A program made the position numbers and the translations under genes. A DNA stretch of 64,000 nucleotides, taken from assembly GCA_030620095.1 (NCBI GenBank), contig JAUTXW010003817.1, forward strand, positions 352,501 to 416,500, written 5' to 3'. Below, in pieces: positions 47,565 to 61,289 of this stretch; the stretch's first letter is position 1; every line of letters starts with the position of its first letter. The stretch comes from Kuschelorhynchus macadamiae (Eukaryota; Arthropoda; Insecta; Coleoptera; Curculionidae). The notes beneath the pieces were generated by a model, which saw only the letters and a list, made by a program, of their open reading frames with translations, had not been told where the DNA came from and did no database searches.

Positions 47565-47892
47565 AACATCAAAGATTTAGTTATCTTACTAATACTATGA
47601 AATACTTGCCATCTTCAATGTATGACGATGAAGTCCTAAGCGAATATCCCATTCAGTTGATAAAATTAATTTTAAAAAAGTATTTCAAGATTAGAATATA
47701 TCTTGAAGCATTTAGACATAACCAAGACAACATCAAAGATTTAGTTATCTTACTAATACTATGAAATACTTGCTATCTTCAATGTATGACGACGAAGTCC
47801 TAAGCGAATATCCCATTCATTTGATAAAATTAATTTTAAAAAAGTATTTCAAGACTAGAATATATCATGAAGCATTTAGACATAACCAAGAC
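47565..47892 (+). repeat. 164-bp tandem duplication (2 copies)
   Basis: Copy 1 is 47565-47728, copy 2 47729-47892, differing at a handful of bases. Each contains a short open frame beginning ATGAAATACTTG and reading KYL(P/L)SSMYDDEVLSEYP, protein-like, probably the C-terminus of a mobile-element ORF I cannot name. Confidence 0.85.
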
Positions 47893-47926
47893 ACATAAAT
47901 CTAGGAATATCAATACGACAACTACA

Positions 47927-47930
<4 letters not shown>

Positions 47931-48015
<85 letters not shown>
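47931..48015. repeat. (TA)n microsatellite
   Basis: About 85 bases, with one TGTA interruption near 48005. Confidence 0.95.
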
Positions 48016-48016
<1 letters not shown>

Positions 48017-48119
48017 CAAATGTTTGTCTGTTGGGCTAATATACAAATAAATAAATATTTTTTTTTGTTTTAATTGTCCCATATATTTTCAACTGTTTTT
48101 AACATTTTAATTTCATGTT

Positions 48120-48594
48120 TGTTTGTGTAACTTTGTTTTATTTTACTTTTTTTTTGTTCATTAATTTCAGAACAAATCAATTAATAATTAATTTTCAATT
48201 TTTTCTAAATTATTTCCTTTCGTATTCAAATATACAATCGCAATGTGATTCGTCAAGAATACGCAAGAAACTCCCTGGCTCACGCAGGGCAGGATGCATT
48301 TGAGAACAGTACTGTACAAACCACATGTGATATCGGAACTCGTTTTAGCCGGCCGGCACAGATTTTAGGATCGGTTTCCCGAGAAAACTGGAAAGGTAGC
48401 AAGATTAATGTAGTGTGATGGTCTTTTAGGGTGAATTCAGTAACCCAACTACAGAAACTAGTCGGTTCTACTGTGATAGGTAAGCGATTGTGTTTCCTTC
48501 CATCAATTATTTAATTTTGCTAGTTACCATTGTTTTATTGTTTTAAAGTTACCCAATACAATCCTCTATATATCGAATTTTCATATTTCCTACA
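48120..48594 (+). repeat. 5' LTR of BEL element 2, internally deleted
   Basis: 475 bases. Joins at about 48411, where the right LTR continues for ~490 bases before matching again at 55255. Confidence 0.85.
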
Positions 48595-49183
48595 TCATTT
48601 TGGGCCTTCTTCACCGGACGGAGATCAAATTAAATATTTAATTGCTTTGAAACGAGATTCGTTGGTAGCCATTTTCTTAATTCCGATCTTTTATTTTATT
48701 TGCGCACGCTTGGGTATCTAACCTGTCGTCTTCGGTTAGACCGGCAAGCTGCATTCGTTCCGATCCACATCGATTCGCCGTCGCGACGAGAAATAACTTA
48801 TTCTCATTCTCCTTTAAATAAACGAAATACTCATATGTGCATATTTTGCGAACTTTAATTATTTTAATAAATAATACAATTTATTTATTCTACTTTGCCA
48901 TCATATAATATTAATGTGGCAAGTACCATTCGCGTAACTTTGTACTATTGATATTTGTTTTGCGGCATCACAACCTCTGATTTTTTTTATTTTGTTTGTA
49001 TTAAATTACAAATAAAATAGCATATAATTTTGTGTAGGTATAATTGTTGTCTTATATATTGACCATTAGCAGGCATATGTTAAAATAACATCATTTATTG
49101 AAATAATAAATAAAATATATTTTGATATTTTTAACGCATTTCTGATTTTATTTTTTTTCTTGTTCTACTGAACATCTTTAAAA
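48595..49183 (+). other. BEL2 leader
   Basis: Primer-site region then ~590 bases of untranslated leader, no ORF of note. Confidence 0.5.
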
Positions 49184-52100
49184 ATGTCAGATAAATTAAC
49201 AAAATCGAATTTAAAACGAACCATCGCACTCAAGCGGTTGGAAGAGGCACACGAAATTGGGCTGAAAGCCGTTTCTGATGACTCTTTAAAATCTAATTTT
49301 TTAGTGAGGACAGATTCTGTTGATAGTACTTTTAAGGAATTTCAATCAGCTCATAATACTGTCATATCTTTAATTGACGACAGTGATTTTGCAAAATATG
49401 ATGAAATGAGGCAACCTGCAGACAAAGCTTATTATGGCATAAAATCTTTGAAACATGATTTTCTCTTAAGTAGTCAAGCATCTCTATCTGCTAATACCTC
49501 AGCTAGTTCCACTTTCGCTGCTCACACAAAAATGGCAGTAAACCTTCCCAAGCTTAATTTGCCCACTTTTGATGGCAATTACAAAAATTGGCCTAGTTTT
49601 TTTGACTTATATAACAGTCTTATTCATGATAATCTTGACTTATCGAACATTGAAAAATTTCAATACTTGCTGACGTCATTAGACAAGGAACGCTTAAGTT
49701 TAGTTAAGGGCATCCCACTTACAGAAGTTAACTATTCTGTATCCTATGATATGCTGATAAAACGTTATCAAAATAAACGTATTCTAGCTACACAATATTA
49801 TAATGAGCTTTTTCATGCTCCGTCTGTTCAAAAAGCTTCCTCAAAGGAACTTAGACAAATTTTAAATATTTTTCTGAGAACATAGCGGCCTTTAGAGCCT
49901 TAAATTTCCCAGTCGAACATTGGTGTTTTTTATTGTTTAATCTGTTGATAAATAAACTGGATTCAAAAACTAGAACTGACTTTGAGCTCGAACATGGTTT
50001 TAATCAAAACCTGCCGACTTTTAGGCAATTAATTTCATTTTTGGAAAAGCAATGTCTAGCCTTGGAGTCGGTTCATTATTCTTTGAAAAGTGCGGAAATC
50101 CCAAAAGGTAATAAAAAATCGTTTCTCAATTTAATGCTTGACCCCGATGTTGATAATAGGAGTTACAAAAAATGTTTTTTATGGTCGGCTTCTCACGCAT
50201 TATATAAGTGCTCTGCATTTTTGGCTAAATCGCCGCACGACAGATTTTCATTTGCCAAACAGCACAAATTATGCGTCAACTGTTTAGTATCTCCTCATTC
50301 TCTTAAAAATTGCGGGTCTTCTGACAAATGCAGGGTGTGCAAATCAACACATCATACCACTTTGCACTTTGGTAAAACGTCTTCTACAATCCCTTCAGTC
50401 CAAGGACAACCCTCTCAAAGGGGTACTTTTCAAGGAACTCCTATGCCCCACATTTCTAGTTCTGAACCCATTATTAATCCTGCCGAACCAATTACCAATA
50501 CTCATTGTATTGCGAACCACTTTTCTGCATCTCAACAAACTATTCTTTTGTCTACGTGTGAAGTAGATATTAAGGATATTCGAGGTAATTTTAAGAAAAT
50601 TCGTGTACTTCTGGATACCGGGTCCATGGCCAATTTTATTTCCGAGTCATGCGTACGGCGACTTGGTCTTAAACGTAAGAGTTTTTCTGTCCCTGTTGAA
50701 GGTTTAAATGGAATGTCTACTTGCACAAAAAGTGGTTCTACACAGTGTATAATAAAACCTCATGGTCAACCAAATCCCTTGTTTTCGTTTGAATCTATTA
50801 TCATACCAAAGGTTTGTTCTAACCAGCCTAAGATTCCTATTAATCACTGATAAAATTGAACACATTAAATACTTGAAGCTTGCTGATAATAATTTTCACA
50901 CGCCGGGTTCTATCGACATGCTTATTGGTGCTGAGCTCGTACCTCTTGTATTAAGATCTGGTCGTATTGTTGGAAGTACTGATCAGCCTGTTGCTTTAGA
51001 GACCATCTTTGGTTATGTGTTGCAAGGAAAAACCAATGTTTCTTGCGAAGCTTCAAACTCTCTTTTGAGTTGCCACATCTCAGTGGAGGATAATCTTGAT
51101 ATTTTATTACGTAAATTTTGGGAAATTGATCACCTTCCTAAACAATCGTTTTTCTCCCCTGAAGAAAAATAATGTGAGGAGATTTATAAAACACTGACTT
51201 TTAGGGATACTTCCGGACGATTTTCGGTACCATTACCATTTCGTCAATCAAACCCCAAATTTATTGACACTTACTCTCAAGCTTATCGCCGTTTCGGCAT
51301 GCTTGAAAATCGTTTTTTCAAAAACCCCGACTTGCATACAAAATATGTAAACTTTATGCAAGATTACTTAGATAATGGTCATATGTCTTTGGTTCCCCAA
51401 GACGATTATAAATCTTTATCGGGTTACTATATCGCTCACCATGCTGTCTTCAAACAGGAGGCATTTGATTCTAAAATTAGAGTTGTGTTCGACGCAAGCT
51501 TACGTGACATTAACGGCGTTAGTCTTAATGACACTCTTTTTGTAGGTCCTAAATTGCAACAGGATATTTCTACGCTTCTTTTAAAATTTCGATTTTTCGC
51601 CCACGTCTTTGTTTGTGATATAAAACAAATGTACAGACAAATTTCTGTTCATCCTGAATTTTGGAACTACCACAGAATTTTATGGCGTTTCAAACCGAGC
51701 GATCCTCTTCAGGAATATTACCACGTACTGTGGTTTATGGAATTAATTCTTCACCATACTTGGCTTTAAGGACTTTAAAAGAACTTGCGGCGCAGGAAAC
51801 TTCTTTCCCTAAGGCTGCTCAGGCTATTCGCAGTCAATTCTATATTGTTGATGGATTATTAGGAAGTGACTGTTTGAAGTCAGCTTTAGCACTTCAATCT
51901 GACGTCATTGAGGTTATGAAAAGGGGAGGTTTTGAAATGAGCAAATGGGCAAGTAATCACCCTGCTCTCTTGGCCTCTATTCCATCTTCTGATGTTCAAA
52001 GTTCGTGTTCGTTTGATAAAGAGGAACCATCATTTATTAAGTTACTTGGTCTCAAATGGAATACGAATTCAGATGCCTCTTCGTATACTTACACCCCTAT

Positions 52101-54360
52101 CGATCGTCCTTGTACAAAAAGAAATATGTTATCGGAGATTAGTCGAATCTTCGACCCCCTTGGCTTTATTGCTCCTTGCCTTCTACTTGCCAAATTTCTT
52201 TTGCAGCGTTTGTGGGAATCCAAAGTTTCATGGGATGAACCCCCGTCTAAGGCTATTTCAGATATTTGGGACACTTTTAAAGCCGAAATGCCCCATCTTG
52301 GTATTATAAAAATTCCTCGGTACGTCGGGTCTAATTCAGTATCTCGAATTGAATTACACGGCTTTGGCGATGCGTCACAGAACGGATATGCTGTTGTTTG
52401 CTATTTTCGTATGGAGGAAACCTCTGGAACAGCAAAAACCTTTCTTATTTGCTCAAAATGTCGAGTAGCGCCATTAAAAACGCAGTCCATTGCTAGGCTA
52501 GAACTCATGGCAGCCATTTTGTTGGTGGATCTAGCAATTTTCGTTAAGGAAAGTTATGCTGATATTATTTTTGACGATCTATACTTGTGGTCAGATTCTA
52601 TGGTCACACTTACCTGGTTGTCTTCTTTCCCGCACAAGTGGAAAACCTTTGTAGCTAATAGGGTTAACCATATTCAAGAGCTCGTACCCGTTTCTTCTTG
52701 GCATTTCGTCCCGACAGCGTTGAATCCTGCTGATTGTGCTAGTCGAGGTCTTACCCCTGCACAACTTTTAGACACAGAAATATGGTGGTCTGGTCCCGAG
52801 TTTCTTTCACAAGCAAAGGATTTCTGCCAACACAACCTAATTTTTATTCCCCAACCGATCCTGATATATTTAAGGAAGAAAACACTGTGGTCTTATCCAA
52901 CCTTATATCACCCCCAAACTTTATTTCTTTTTTGTTAGAGAAATTTTCTAGTTGGCTGAAAATTCTAAGGATAGTTGCTTATATTCTACGCTTTATTTCA
53001 AATATAAAATTAAAGACAAACCTTCAAGGTGGTTTAAGTTCTCATGAAATTGACTCTTCACTTAAAATTATCGTAAAGCACGTCCAACAAGAGACGTTTT
53101 CAGATATTATTTTAAAAATAAAGCAATATTCCTTGCTGCCTAAACCTTTTAGAAAACTTGCTCCTTTTATCGACGCTGACGGTTTACTAAGAGTTGGTGG
53201 TAGACTCAGAAAATCTCAATTTTCATATGATGTCAAACATCCAATTTTACTGCCTAAGTCCCATAGGCTTACTGAGTTAATAATTGAATTTACTCATAAC
53301 ACATATCTGCATCCTGGGCTTAAAACGATGCAATATTTATTACTTCAACAATTTTGGATTCTCTCGCCTCGGAGTGCCATCTATAAATGCCTCTTAAAGT
53401 GCATTGTTTCCGATGTAAGCCCAAGTCATACAACCCCTTTATGTCCGATTTGCCCGCTCTCAGAGTTTCTCAAATCAAAGCATTTTCTTCTGTCTGTGTA
53501 GATTTTGCTGGTCCCTTTTCTCTTTTAATGGCCAAACATAGGGGTGCAAAAACTTATAAGGGTTACGTCTGTGTATTTGTTTGTACAACTACTAAGGCAA
53601 TACATTTAGAGGCCACTTCCGATCTCAGCGCCGAATCTTTTTTGGCTGCTTTCAGGGTCTTCGTTGCTAGACGAGGTAATTGCATAACTATAACAAGTGA
53701 TCAAGGCACAAACTTTAAAGGAGCCTATAATATGCTTCTTGATTTGGCGCAAAAGACTGCCCAAGACCTTTCTATCACTTGGAATTTTAACCCCCCTGGT
53801 GCTCCAAGCTTTAATGGACTTGCCGAAGCGGGTGTCAAATTTTTTAAAAGTCATTTTTACCGTGTTTTAGGAAATCAAAGCTTTTCGAAGAGTTTTATAC
53901 CGTTTTAACGCAAATAGAAGCGGTACTAAATTCAAGGCCACTATGTGCTATGAGCGAAGATCCAAACGACCTTCAACCTTTGACCCCTGGTCATTTCTTA
54001 GTTCTCGAGCCTTTAAACAGCTCTATTCCAGTTCCTGATCTTAGTCATTTAAACCTGAGCCGGTTAAATCGTCGGCAATTAATTCAGCGAATCCAGAGTG
54101 ATTTCTGGAAACGGTGGTCCATCGAATACATTAATTCTCTTCAGGAGAGGTCCAAATAGACAGTGCCGTCACCTCCAGTTAAGGAAGGCGCTGTTGTTTT
54201 CATTAAAAATGAACAAACCACTCCTCTCCACTGGGAGTTAGGTAGGGTAATTAAATTGCACCCTGGACAGGACAATGTAGCTCGCGTTGTAACCCTGAAG
54301 ACGGCTCGCGGAACTTTACAAAGGCCTGTTCTCAAGATATGTCCGTTACCAGGCAACTAA
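49184..54360 (+). pseudogene. BEL2 gag–pol polyprotein, many frameshifts
   Basis: Starts MSDKLTKSNLKR at 49184. Gag DUF1759 (KLNLPTFDGNYKNWPSFFDL) runs to a frameshift at ~49872. Zinc knuckles follow (CVNCLVSPH, CRVCKSTHH), then a protease with intact LLDTGS (~50610), a frameshift at ~50845, an in-frame TAA at 51170-51172, RT (VFVCDIKQMYRQI at ~51608), and a frameshift at ~51730. The RT active site is decayed to IVDG (~51845; family YVDD). RNase H (FGDASQNGYAV) is followed by frameshifts at ~52930, ~53390 and ~53900. The integrase core is DFAGPF, SDQGTNFKG and FNGLAEAGVK; a TAG at 54157 precedes the C-terminal PLPGN. Not functional. Confidence 0.9.
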
Positions 54361-54461
54361 TTTTTAAGTTTGTATTTTTTTTTTCAAATATTTACTTTTG
54401 AAATTAGGTTTAATTTTTTATTTCTTTCTAAGTTTAAAAACATTCGTTTTGGTGAGATGAA

Positions 54462-55440
54462 TGTTTGTGTAACTTTGTTTTATTTTACTTTTTTTTGTTC
54501 ATTAATTTCAGAACAAATCAATTAGTAATTAATTTTCAATTTTTTCTAAATTATTTCCTTTCGTATTCAAATACACAATCGCAACCCTGTGATTCGTCAA
54601 GAATACGCAAGAAACTCCCTGGCTCACGCAGGTCAGGATGCATTTGAGAACAGTACTGTACAAACCACAGGTGATATCGGAACTCGTTCGCTTAGCCGGC
54701 CGGCACAGATTTTTGGATCGGTTTCCCAAGAAAACTGGAAAGGTAGCAAGATTAATGGCCGCGTTCACCCGCCTGATCGCTCGTTGACTATCGATCATCA
54801 AAGTAGCGCTCAAATAATAGCAATGGTTTGAACGGTTTTTAGAGATTTTGAACGAAGCAAATATTTCTTGACTTTAACCTTGATGAGAATGAGAATCTGG
54901 GACAACGGGAACAAGGAACGACTGAAATTAAAAGAAATATGATAGTAAATTGGTTTGGATAATACATTCTGTATTTTTTGTTAAAAAAAAAGATTTAAAA
55001 AAATCTGTTATTGCTCTGGTGTATTATTATATTGTATAATTATTGCTCATAATGTTTACATTACATGCCGCCATCTCGCTTGTTATGTCAACTGATCGTT
55101 GCTCAGTTAAGTAGCGAAAATAAAATACGATACAAAACATGGCGTCCGCTCAACGACACGCTATCAAAGTAGCAAGATTAAATAGCTCGTTCATGGTAAC
55201 GCTCTCAAAGAGATCACTGAGCGATCAGGCGGCCATTGTAGTAGCCATGGTCTTTTAGGGTGAATTCAGTAACCCAACTACAGAAACTAGTCGGTTCTAC
55301 TGTGATAGGTAAGCGATTGTGTTTCCTTCCATCAATTATTTAATTTTGCTAGTTACCATTGTTTTATTGTTTTAAATTGTTTTATTGTTTTAAAGTTACC
55401 CATACAGTCCTCTATATATCGAATTTTCATATTTCCTACA
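54462..55440 (+). repeat. 3' LTR of BEL element 2, full length
   Basis: 979 bases, TG...CA. Contains near 55365-55395 a short duplication of ATTGTTTTATTGTTTTAAA absent from the 5' LTR. Confidence 0.88.
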
Positions 55441-56542
55441 ATGTTCTTTTAAAATGTTTCGTTACATACTTTAGTCGACAGTGTCAGTAGCATATTTCGT
55501 AGTATACGTATTTGTTCAGTTCCTAGTAAAACTATTATTAGTATTCTGTCATCTAAATCAACAACTGCTTGCAATATTTGATACTAAACTAATTGAAAAT
55601 TTATGGAAGGATAACTTTTTAATTATTTTGCAGCATTATTTAAAAAATCGGTAAATTTCTTCCTACCCGGAACTTTCCCCGTGAAGGATTCCACCACACA
55701 CACATATAACATAGTTTATATATCCATATAGTAGTAATTTTGTAATAAATTAACACATTATATATAAATGTGAATATGTGTCAAGTTTTTTATTACGAGG
55801 AATGTTCTGCTAAAAGGACTAATTTTTGAACCCAAGTACCCAGGTCTTACCATATAAGAAATTACAAATACAATGTGAGTGGTGGAATTTATTATGAGGG
55901 ATGTTCTGAGCAAAGATTAGCAGTTTTTTAGTAATACCTTTTTAACATTTTATTAGGCGACCATTTTGTTCCGTCATATTGGATTTTCACAAAAATATTA
56001 CCATCTCATTCCCATATGACATTTTGACCAAAATTTGAAGTCAATCCGATAAGTAGTTTTTTAGCTATACCGCAAACAGGCAGACAGACCGACGGGTTTA
56101 AAAATTTCAACACCCCTGAAACGTGAAGATCTGCAAAAATCTCGAGGGTGATTTCTATAGATAACAATACTTTCCTCTTACGAGGAAAGTGAAAAGGAAA
56201 CTCGAAATATTTATATCACCTGCCTTCTGATTTTGAACCCCCCAGTCCGAATTTCTGACTATGCGTCTGACAGATACTTAAAATTGGAAAAAAAAAATTA
56301 AATTGCTTGCTATAAACATATATTAAAATTAAAGAGGACTGAGCCGCCGCTGGTTCAGTCTATAGTGAGAGCCAACAGGGTTGCCATTTTTGGGACCGGC
56401 GACGCAGAGAAAAATATATGTTTTCTCTCGCACCCATAGCACGCGAAAAACAATAATAGCTTTCGAAACTATTTATGAATGAAATGTTGAGTCTATTCCT
56501 TGTTTTATAGTCTAAGGCTGCCTCCAACGAAGGTAGTCTGCG
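55441..56542. other. Interspersed insect repeat and flanking DNA
   Basis: 55640-56190 resembles 34840-35107 plus 41951-42000, ending with the small palindrome-like TTTCCTCTTACGAGGAAAGT. It includes a CAGACAGACCGACGG run. From 56220 to 56542 I see nothing clear. Confidence 0.5.
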
Positions 56543-56878
56543 TTGAACGAGTATGGGGGTTCTTCATATAAGTTAGCAGTGCTTGCCTTAATTGTTAGCG
56601 ATAACCTGTGCTTACCTGTGCTTCATTTAAGCTGTTTTCAGAGTAAAGCGCATATTCAGAATTTGCGTGTTTGGGTACTGGCCAATCCGGAACAATATCG
56701 TTTCGTTATTGACAAATTTCATGAAAAGTACCCAAATATTTATGTTTCTAGAATGGGGTTTCATAAATTATTCAAAAAGTTTAGAAGCACTGGCTTATTT
56801 GAAAAGAAGGAAAAACATCTTTTTTTAGTTTTACACTGTGGAAGAAAATCCTATCATATCATTAAGGAATCGAGTTGA
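56543..56878 (+). pseudogene. Helix-turn-helix fragment of a DUF4817-type transposase
   Basis: Residues ~40-95 read VWVLANPEQYRFVIDKFHEK, YPNIYVSRMGFHKLFKKFRS, TGLF. The F-x-x-x-(F/Y)-P-N...V-S-R...L...K-F-x-x-T-G spacing fits the N-terminal helix-turn-helix of this transposase group. No DDE core follows. Confidence 0.5.
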
Positions 56879-56879
56879 A

Positions 56880-57755
56880 AATTTAAAGTGTCCTAAAAGC
56901 TGCATTAGAAAATTTTGCTGGAAAATATAATTATTTCTGTATGTTCTATGTATGTTTTTTCGACCAATAGAACAGTAGCTTGTAAACATATTAGATATTG
57001 GAGCAAAAATAATCAGAATTTATAATCCTCACGAGGTCACCATATTAAATCAAAGTAAATGTTTGACGTGCGATTTCTTACTATGGCAGAATTGGCCCTT
57101 ATTTTTTAACGGCACCTTTAGTCGAGGAAACTATCTCCGGATACTACACATGTTCTTTTATAAATAACATTTGTTTCCACCAGAATTTGAGTGACGAATA
57201 AAAGTAGTTCTAATTCACTAGTAATAATAATTTATGTAGAACAGCAGAAGATAAAATAAAATCATTACAAAAATTATACAATACAAAATTATATGCCGCC
57301 ATAAAAACGTGAAGTTCGACCCAGCCAAGATAAGCTGCAAAACACCAAACAAAATTCTCAAACAGCTGATAATTCTTCAGTTGAAGCACTTTTTGTCTTG
57401 TCAACCGTTAGCCTATATACCATACCTACGTATTTATTAAATTATTAAACATACATATATTAACTTTTTAACTATTAGTTGTTAGTTAAATTTTTAGCCA
57501 CTGTTTTCCTTTCCGCAAGCGGAAAATAGCATAAAACGCGCACTGAATATATATTTTTTGGGTAGGTCAGGAAGGCCGGATGTCTAAGTACAACTTACTG
57601 TACATTATACGGTGTTTGACCTAACAACTCCATTCCCTGTGTACATAGTCCAAATATCAAAATACCTTTCAAACAGCGCTGTAATACTGCTACGGTAATT
57701 AAAATGACCCGGGCAGACACTCATCGTATGCCAGTATTATATATACAGGCTTATC
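56880..57755. other. Non-coding intron stretch
   Basis: Nothing recognised. Confidence 0.5.
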
Positions 57756-58044
57756 CAAATTAAGTGTCCACCATTAGTAACTTTGTTATTAGTAAAGATA
57801 CAAAATTGTTTAAATAAGCAAACTATTAGCATTTTCAACGCTCTTTAAGATGGAATCACTAAAAAAACAATTGAGCATCGCGTTTTCGAGCTTAGACAAG
57901 AAATACAATGTTTTTAAATGGAAACCCCTGTATATTATATTTTTTTCTGTTAAAGCTTGAAATTTTAAACAAAAAAGGTTATAAGGAAATTTTTCTTAAA
58001 ACCAAAAATAACATTGATATTACAGTTTCTAAAAATTAACTGCA
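57756..58044 (+). repeat. Left TIR of transposon B
   Basis: Near-perfect mirror of 59380-59663, non-coding. Confidence 0.85.
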
Positions 58045-58256
58045 AAAATAATAAGAAGGTTCGCTATGAAAGCCACGCCATGTTTCGAATTAAGATATGT
58101 GATGGATTAGAGGATATCAGTTCTAAGTATCGAGGAGGCTTTGGAAAACAATGATAACGCTTTCTGTCAAAATTTGTTTACTTTTCGTCGTTGTTCCCTA
58201 TGTTGTGTCAGTAATTAATCAGTTTTGTTGTGTCAGTTACTAATCTCAAAAAAAGA

Positions 58257-59313
58257 ATGGTTTTTACCCATGAAGAAAAGTGTGATATGTTGGAATCTTA
58301 CTTAGTGTGCAGAAAATCATCTTTGAGGGCAAAAGAATACTATGCTGAATTATATCCACTTCGCATTCAACCGCATGAGAGATATTTTCTGAGATTATAC
58401 CGAAAATTTAGAGCCAATGATACTGTTTTTGCTAAAACCAGGGCAAAAAAGGATTTTATAATAAGCGAGGCCACGGAAATTGCAGTTATTGCATATTTTG
58501 AAGCCTACCCTGAGAATTCCATACCAGATATTGTCAAAGACTCGAATTTTAGTTATGGCAGTGTGCATAGGATTTTAAAAAAATACAAATTTATTCCTTA
58601 TAAGTACTGACCAGTTCAAGCGCTTTTGCCAGGAGATCCAGAGAGAAGAATTGTTTTTTGCGAATGGTACCTTAACTTTTGTCGCCAAAATGTAAATAAC
58701 TTCCGTTATATTTTATGGACCGATGAATCCAATTTTTCAAATTCCGGAATGTACAATAGAAAAAATCATCATTACTGGTCAAGGGAAAATCTTTTGTTAG
58801 TACATCCAAGAGCTCCACAAGTCCGTTTCAGTTTTAACGTTTGGTGCGGTTTAATTGGGTTCTTTTTTTTATGAAGGCAGTCTAACCGGTGAAAGGTATG
58901 TGGCATTTATGAGTGAAATTCTGAATAATTTCTTAGATGAACTGGATCTCATAAGTAGACAGAATCTGCATTTTCAACAAGATGGCGCACCTGCGCACAA
59001 CTACAGAGGTACTTATCAACTTCTAAGTACTTTTTTTAATGCTCAGTGGATAGGGACAAATGGCCCCATTCAGTGGCCCCCGCGTTCACCAGACATGACC
59101 CCTCCTGATTTCTTTTTATGGGGATATTTAAAGGATCAAATTTACAAGCAAAGGTACGAAGACGTTAACGATTTAAAGGCTGCAGTTAGGGAAAAGATAC
59201 ACCAGATAGATGGTAGAACCATACTAAAGGCAGTTCGAGCAGTTCAGAAACGAGCACAAAAATGTATCGAAGAACGGGGCGGTGTATTTGAGCACCTTCT
59301 AAGAAAAAAATAG
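58257..59313 (+). pseudogene. DUF4817/DDE mariner-like transposase, two lesions
   Basis: I take ATG 58257 as the start (MVFTHEEKCDML); the frame is also open upstream to 58230. The N-terminal helix-turn-helix pair (to ~residue 115) ends HRILKKYKFIPYKY, then an in-frame TGA (58608-58610) where relatives have Arg, a likely CGA-to-TGA change. The same frame continues with LLPGDPERRIVFCEWY and ILWTDESNFSNSGMY (first Asp). A single-base frameshift at ~58857 precedes GSFFYEGSLTGERY. LHFQQDGAPAHNY has the second Asp, and WPPRSPDMTPPDFFLWGYL the third, 36 residues on by my count to SPD. It ends HLLRKK at 59313. Otherwise catalytically complete. Confidence 0.88.
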
Positions 59314-59379
59314 TTGTTTTGTTTTCTTATAATCGATGTTTGTAAAATTAAGATACTTTGCTGTTCTAGCTTTTGCTGT

Positions 59380-59775
<396 letters not shown>

Positions 59776-59880
59776 GAGTATTCTAATTTCCATAATCTTT
59801 GAGCAGAGCTTGAACATTTTATACAAGACTATATATTGGATCATTGGTGTTTTTTTTTTAATAAATGTTTTTTTTTACAG

Positions 59881-60108
59881 TTTACACCTGGGGACTGTCA
59901 AAATTTCAACACCTCTAATACGTGTTTGACAGCCAGACCTGGTGTAAAATGTGTCTGGGATATTAAGAATTTAAGGTGCCTCCCTGTTATGCGCGTGCCT
60001 AAGGAAGTACTTAGAGAGGACAGTCCTTTGATTAAATGTCCCGAGAAAAATAGGAGTAGCATACAACATTCAATTGTCGCCAATACGGAAAAATGTCATA
60101 GAATGGAG
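59881..60108 (+). CDS. dsd: Attractin/distracted-family gene, kelch end and first PSI-type exon
   Basis: Follows a strong T-rich acceptor (TTTTTTTTACAG), ends GAG|GTAAGA. 228 bases, phase 0 on both sides, 76 codons. FTPGDCQNFNTSNTCLTARP then GVKCVWDIKNLRC is a PSI-type cysteine module (C-x6-C...C-x-W...C). It is followed by a charged segment and VANTEKCHRME. This module follows the kelch propeller directly in attractins. No lesions; the exon joins in frame to those at 43339 and 63042. Confidence 0.88.
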
Positions 60109-61289
60109 GTAAGATATTTAATAAATAAACACTGAGCTTATTTATTATGTTTTCAATGTTTACACAATTTTTTTACAAATTAAATTTATATAAGTAACTT
60201 AATATATAATAATTTAACCGCACAATTACTTAACACAGTTGCAGGTACAAGAAAACATCACAGTACCGATTGATTATAACTCTATATATAAACAATTTTC
60301 AAATTTAAGATAACATTTCATGAATAGGAAGATTGTTTCTATTAGTTCTGCATTCTAGTCGAGGGACGATACAAACTAGAGTTAGTTCTGGCCAATGTCA
60401 AAATTAAGGCGGCTGAGCAGAATGCTACTGTCAATATTACCTATTAATAGTTTATATAAAAATGAGGCATCTATTTGCTTTCCTTTCCTGTGAATGTAGG
60501 TTGAAAGGGTCTATGAAATTGTATTAGTATGGCCATCACGTAATGGTACTTTCAGACGAAAAGAACGTATTCTCAAAAATTCTTTGTACGCCTTCTACCA
60601 TATCAGCTTGTATATTTCAAAATGGATCTGACATATGAAAAATAAAAATTAAAAAAAATTTGACTAAACCGGTGATGAAACTCGAAGGCTCTAGGAATGA
60701 TTGATCTAAATATGATCAATTAACAGTGTATGTTACCTTGCTACTCATGTTGCCTGTGATTCAAACGATTTTTTTTAAATGAACCGTAGATCAAAAACTG
60801 TGAATTTTTCACAAAGCGTTCGGTGTACGTTAACAAAAAAAATTAATAGAGATGACCCAATGTGTGACACGGGGTGTACTTCTGTAAGACACTTGATGTA
60901 CTTCTGCGTAAATTGTGCTCTTTTTTAATACTTGATCTACTATCCCAGGTTAGTGCCGATATCACAAGAAAGCCCAGAAGTTTGGGAATTACCAAAGCGA
61001 TTCCCTGTAATTGACACATCTCAGTGGTTGCTATGGTTGCCTGTTTTAAAAATATGCAATATAGGAAATCTTGCCGTAGCCAAGAAAGATCTAGACCCTA
61101 AGGAAAGGGTTTGGTTAAAGTGCAAACACAAGATTTTAACAATAATGGTGGAATACCGTGCGGACCACACCTCTAAATGTTTTCGATTTACATTTACTTA
61201 ACGCATTAAGAACTTAGTAAACTTATATTGATAGACTGTAAGTTATTGCATTCCGCGATGCTATTGTAATGGTCAGAAGTAGCTGAGTT
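60109..61289. other. Host intron, nothing recognised
   Basis: An 89-codon frame at 60932-61201 has protein-like composition but no family I know. Confidence 0.5.

Larger units (their letters stand above)
48120..55440 (+). mobile_element. BEL/Pao LTR retrotransposon 2, decayed, TSD ATGTT
   Basis: LTRs 48120-48594 and 54462-55440 both start TGTTTGTGTAAC and end TTTCCTACA; ATGTT flanks at 48115-48119 and 55441-55445. The left LTR lacks an internal ~490 bases that the right one has. The primer-site region (CATTTTGGGCCTTCTTCACCGG) resembles that of BEL element 1, so the two are related families. Confidence 0.88.

Noticed and set aside
60932..61201. 89-codon frame in the last visible intron
   Set aside because: No recognised motif, no suitable splice phase with neighbouring exons, no second copy.
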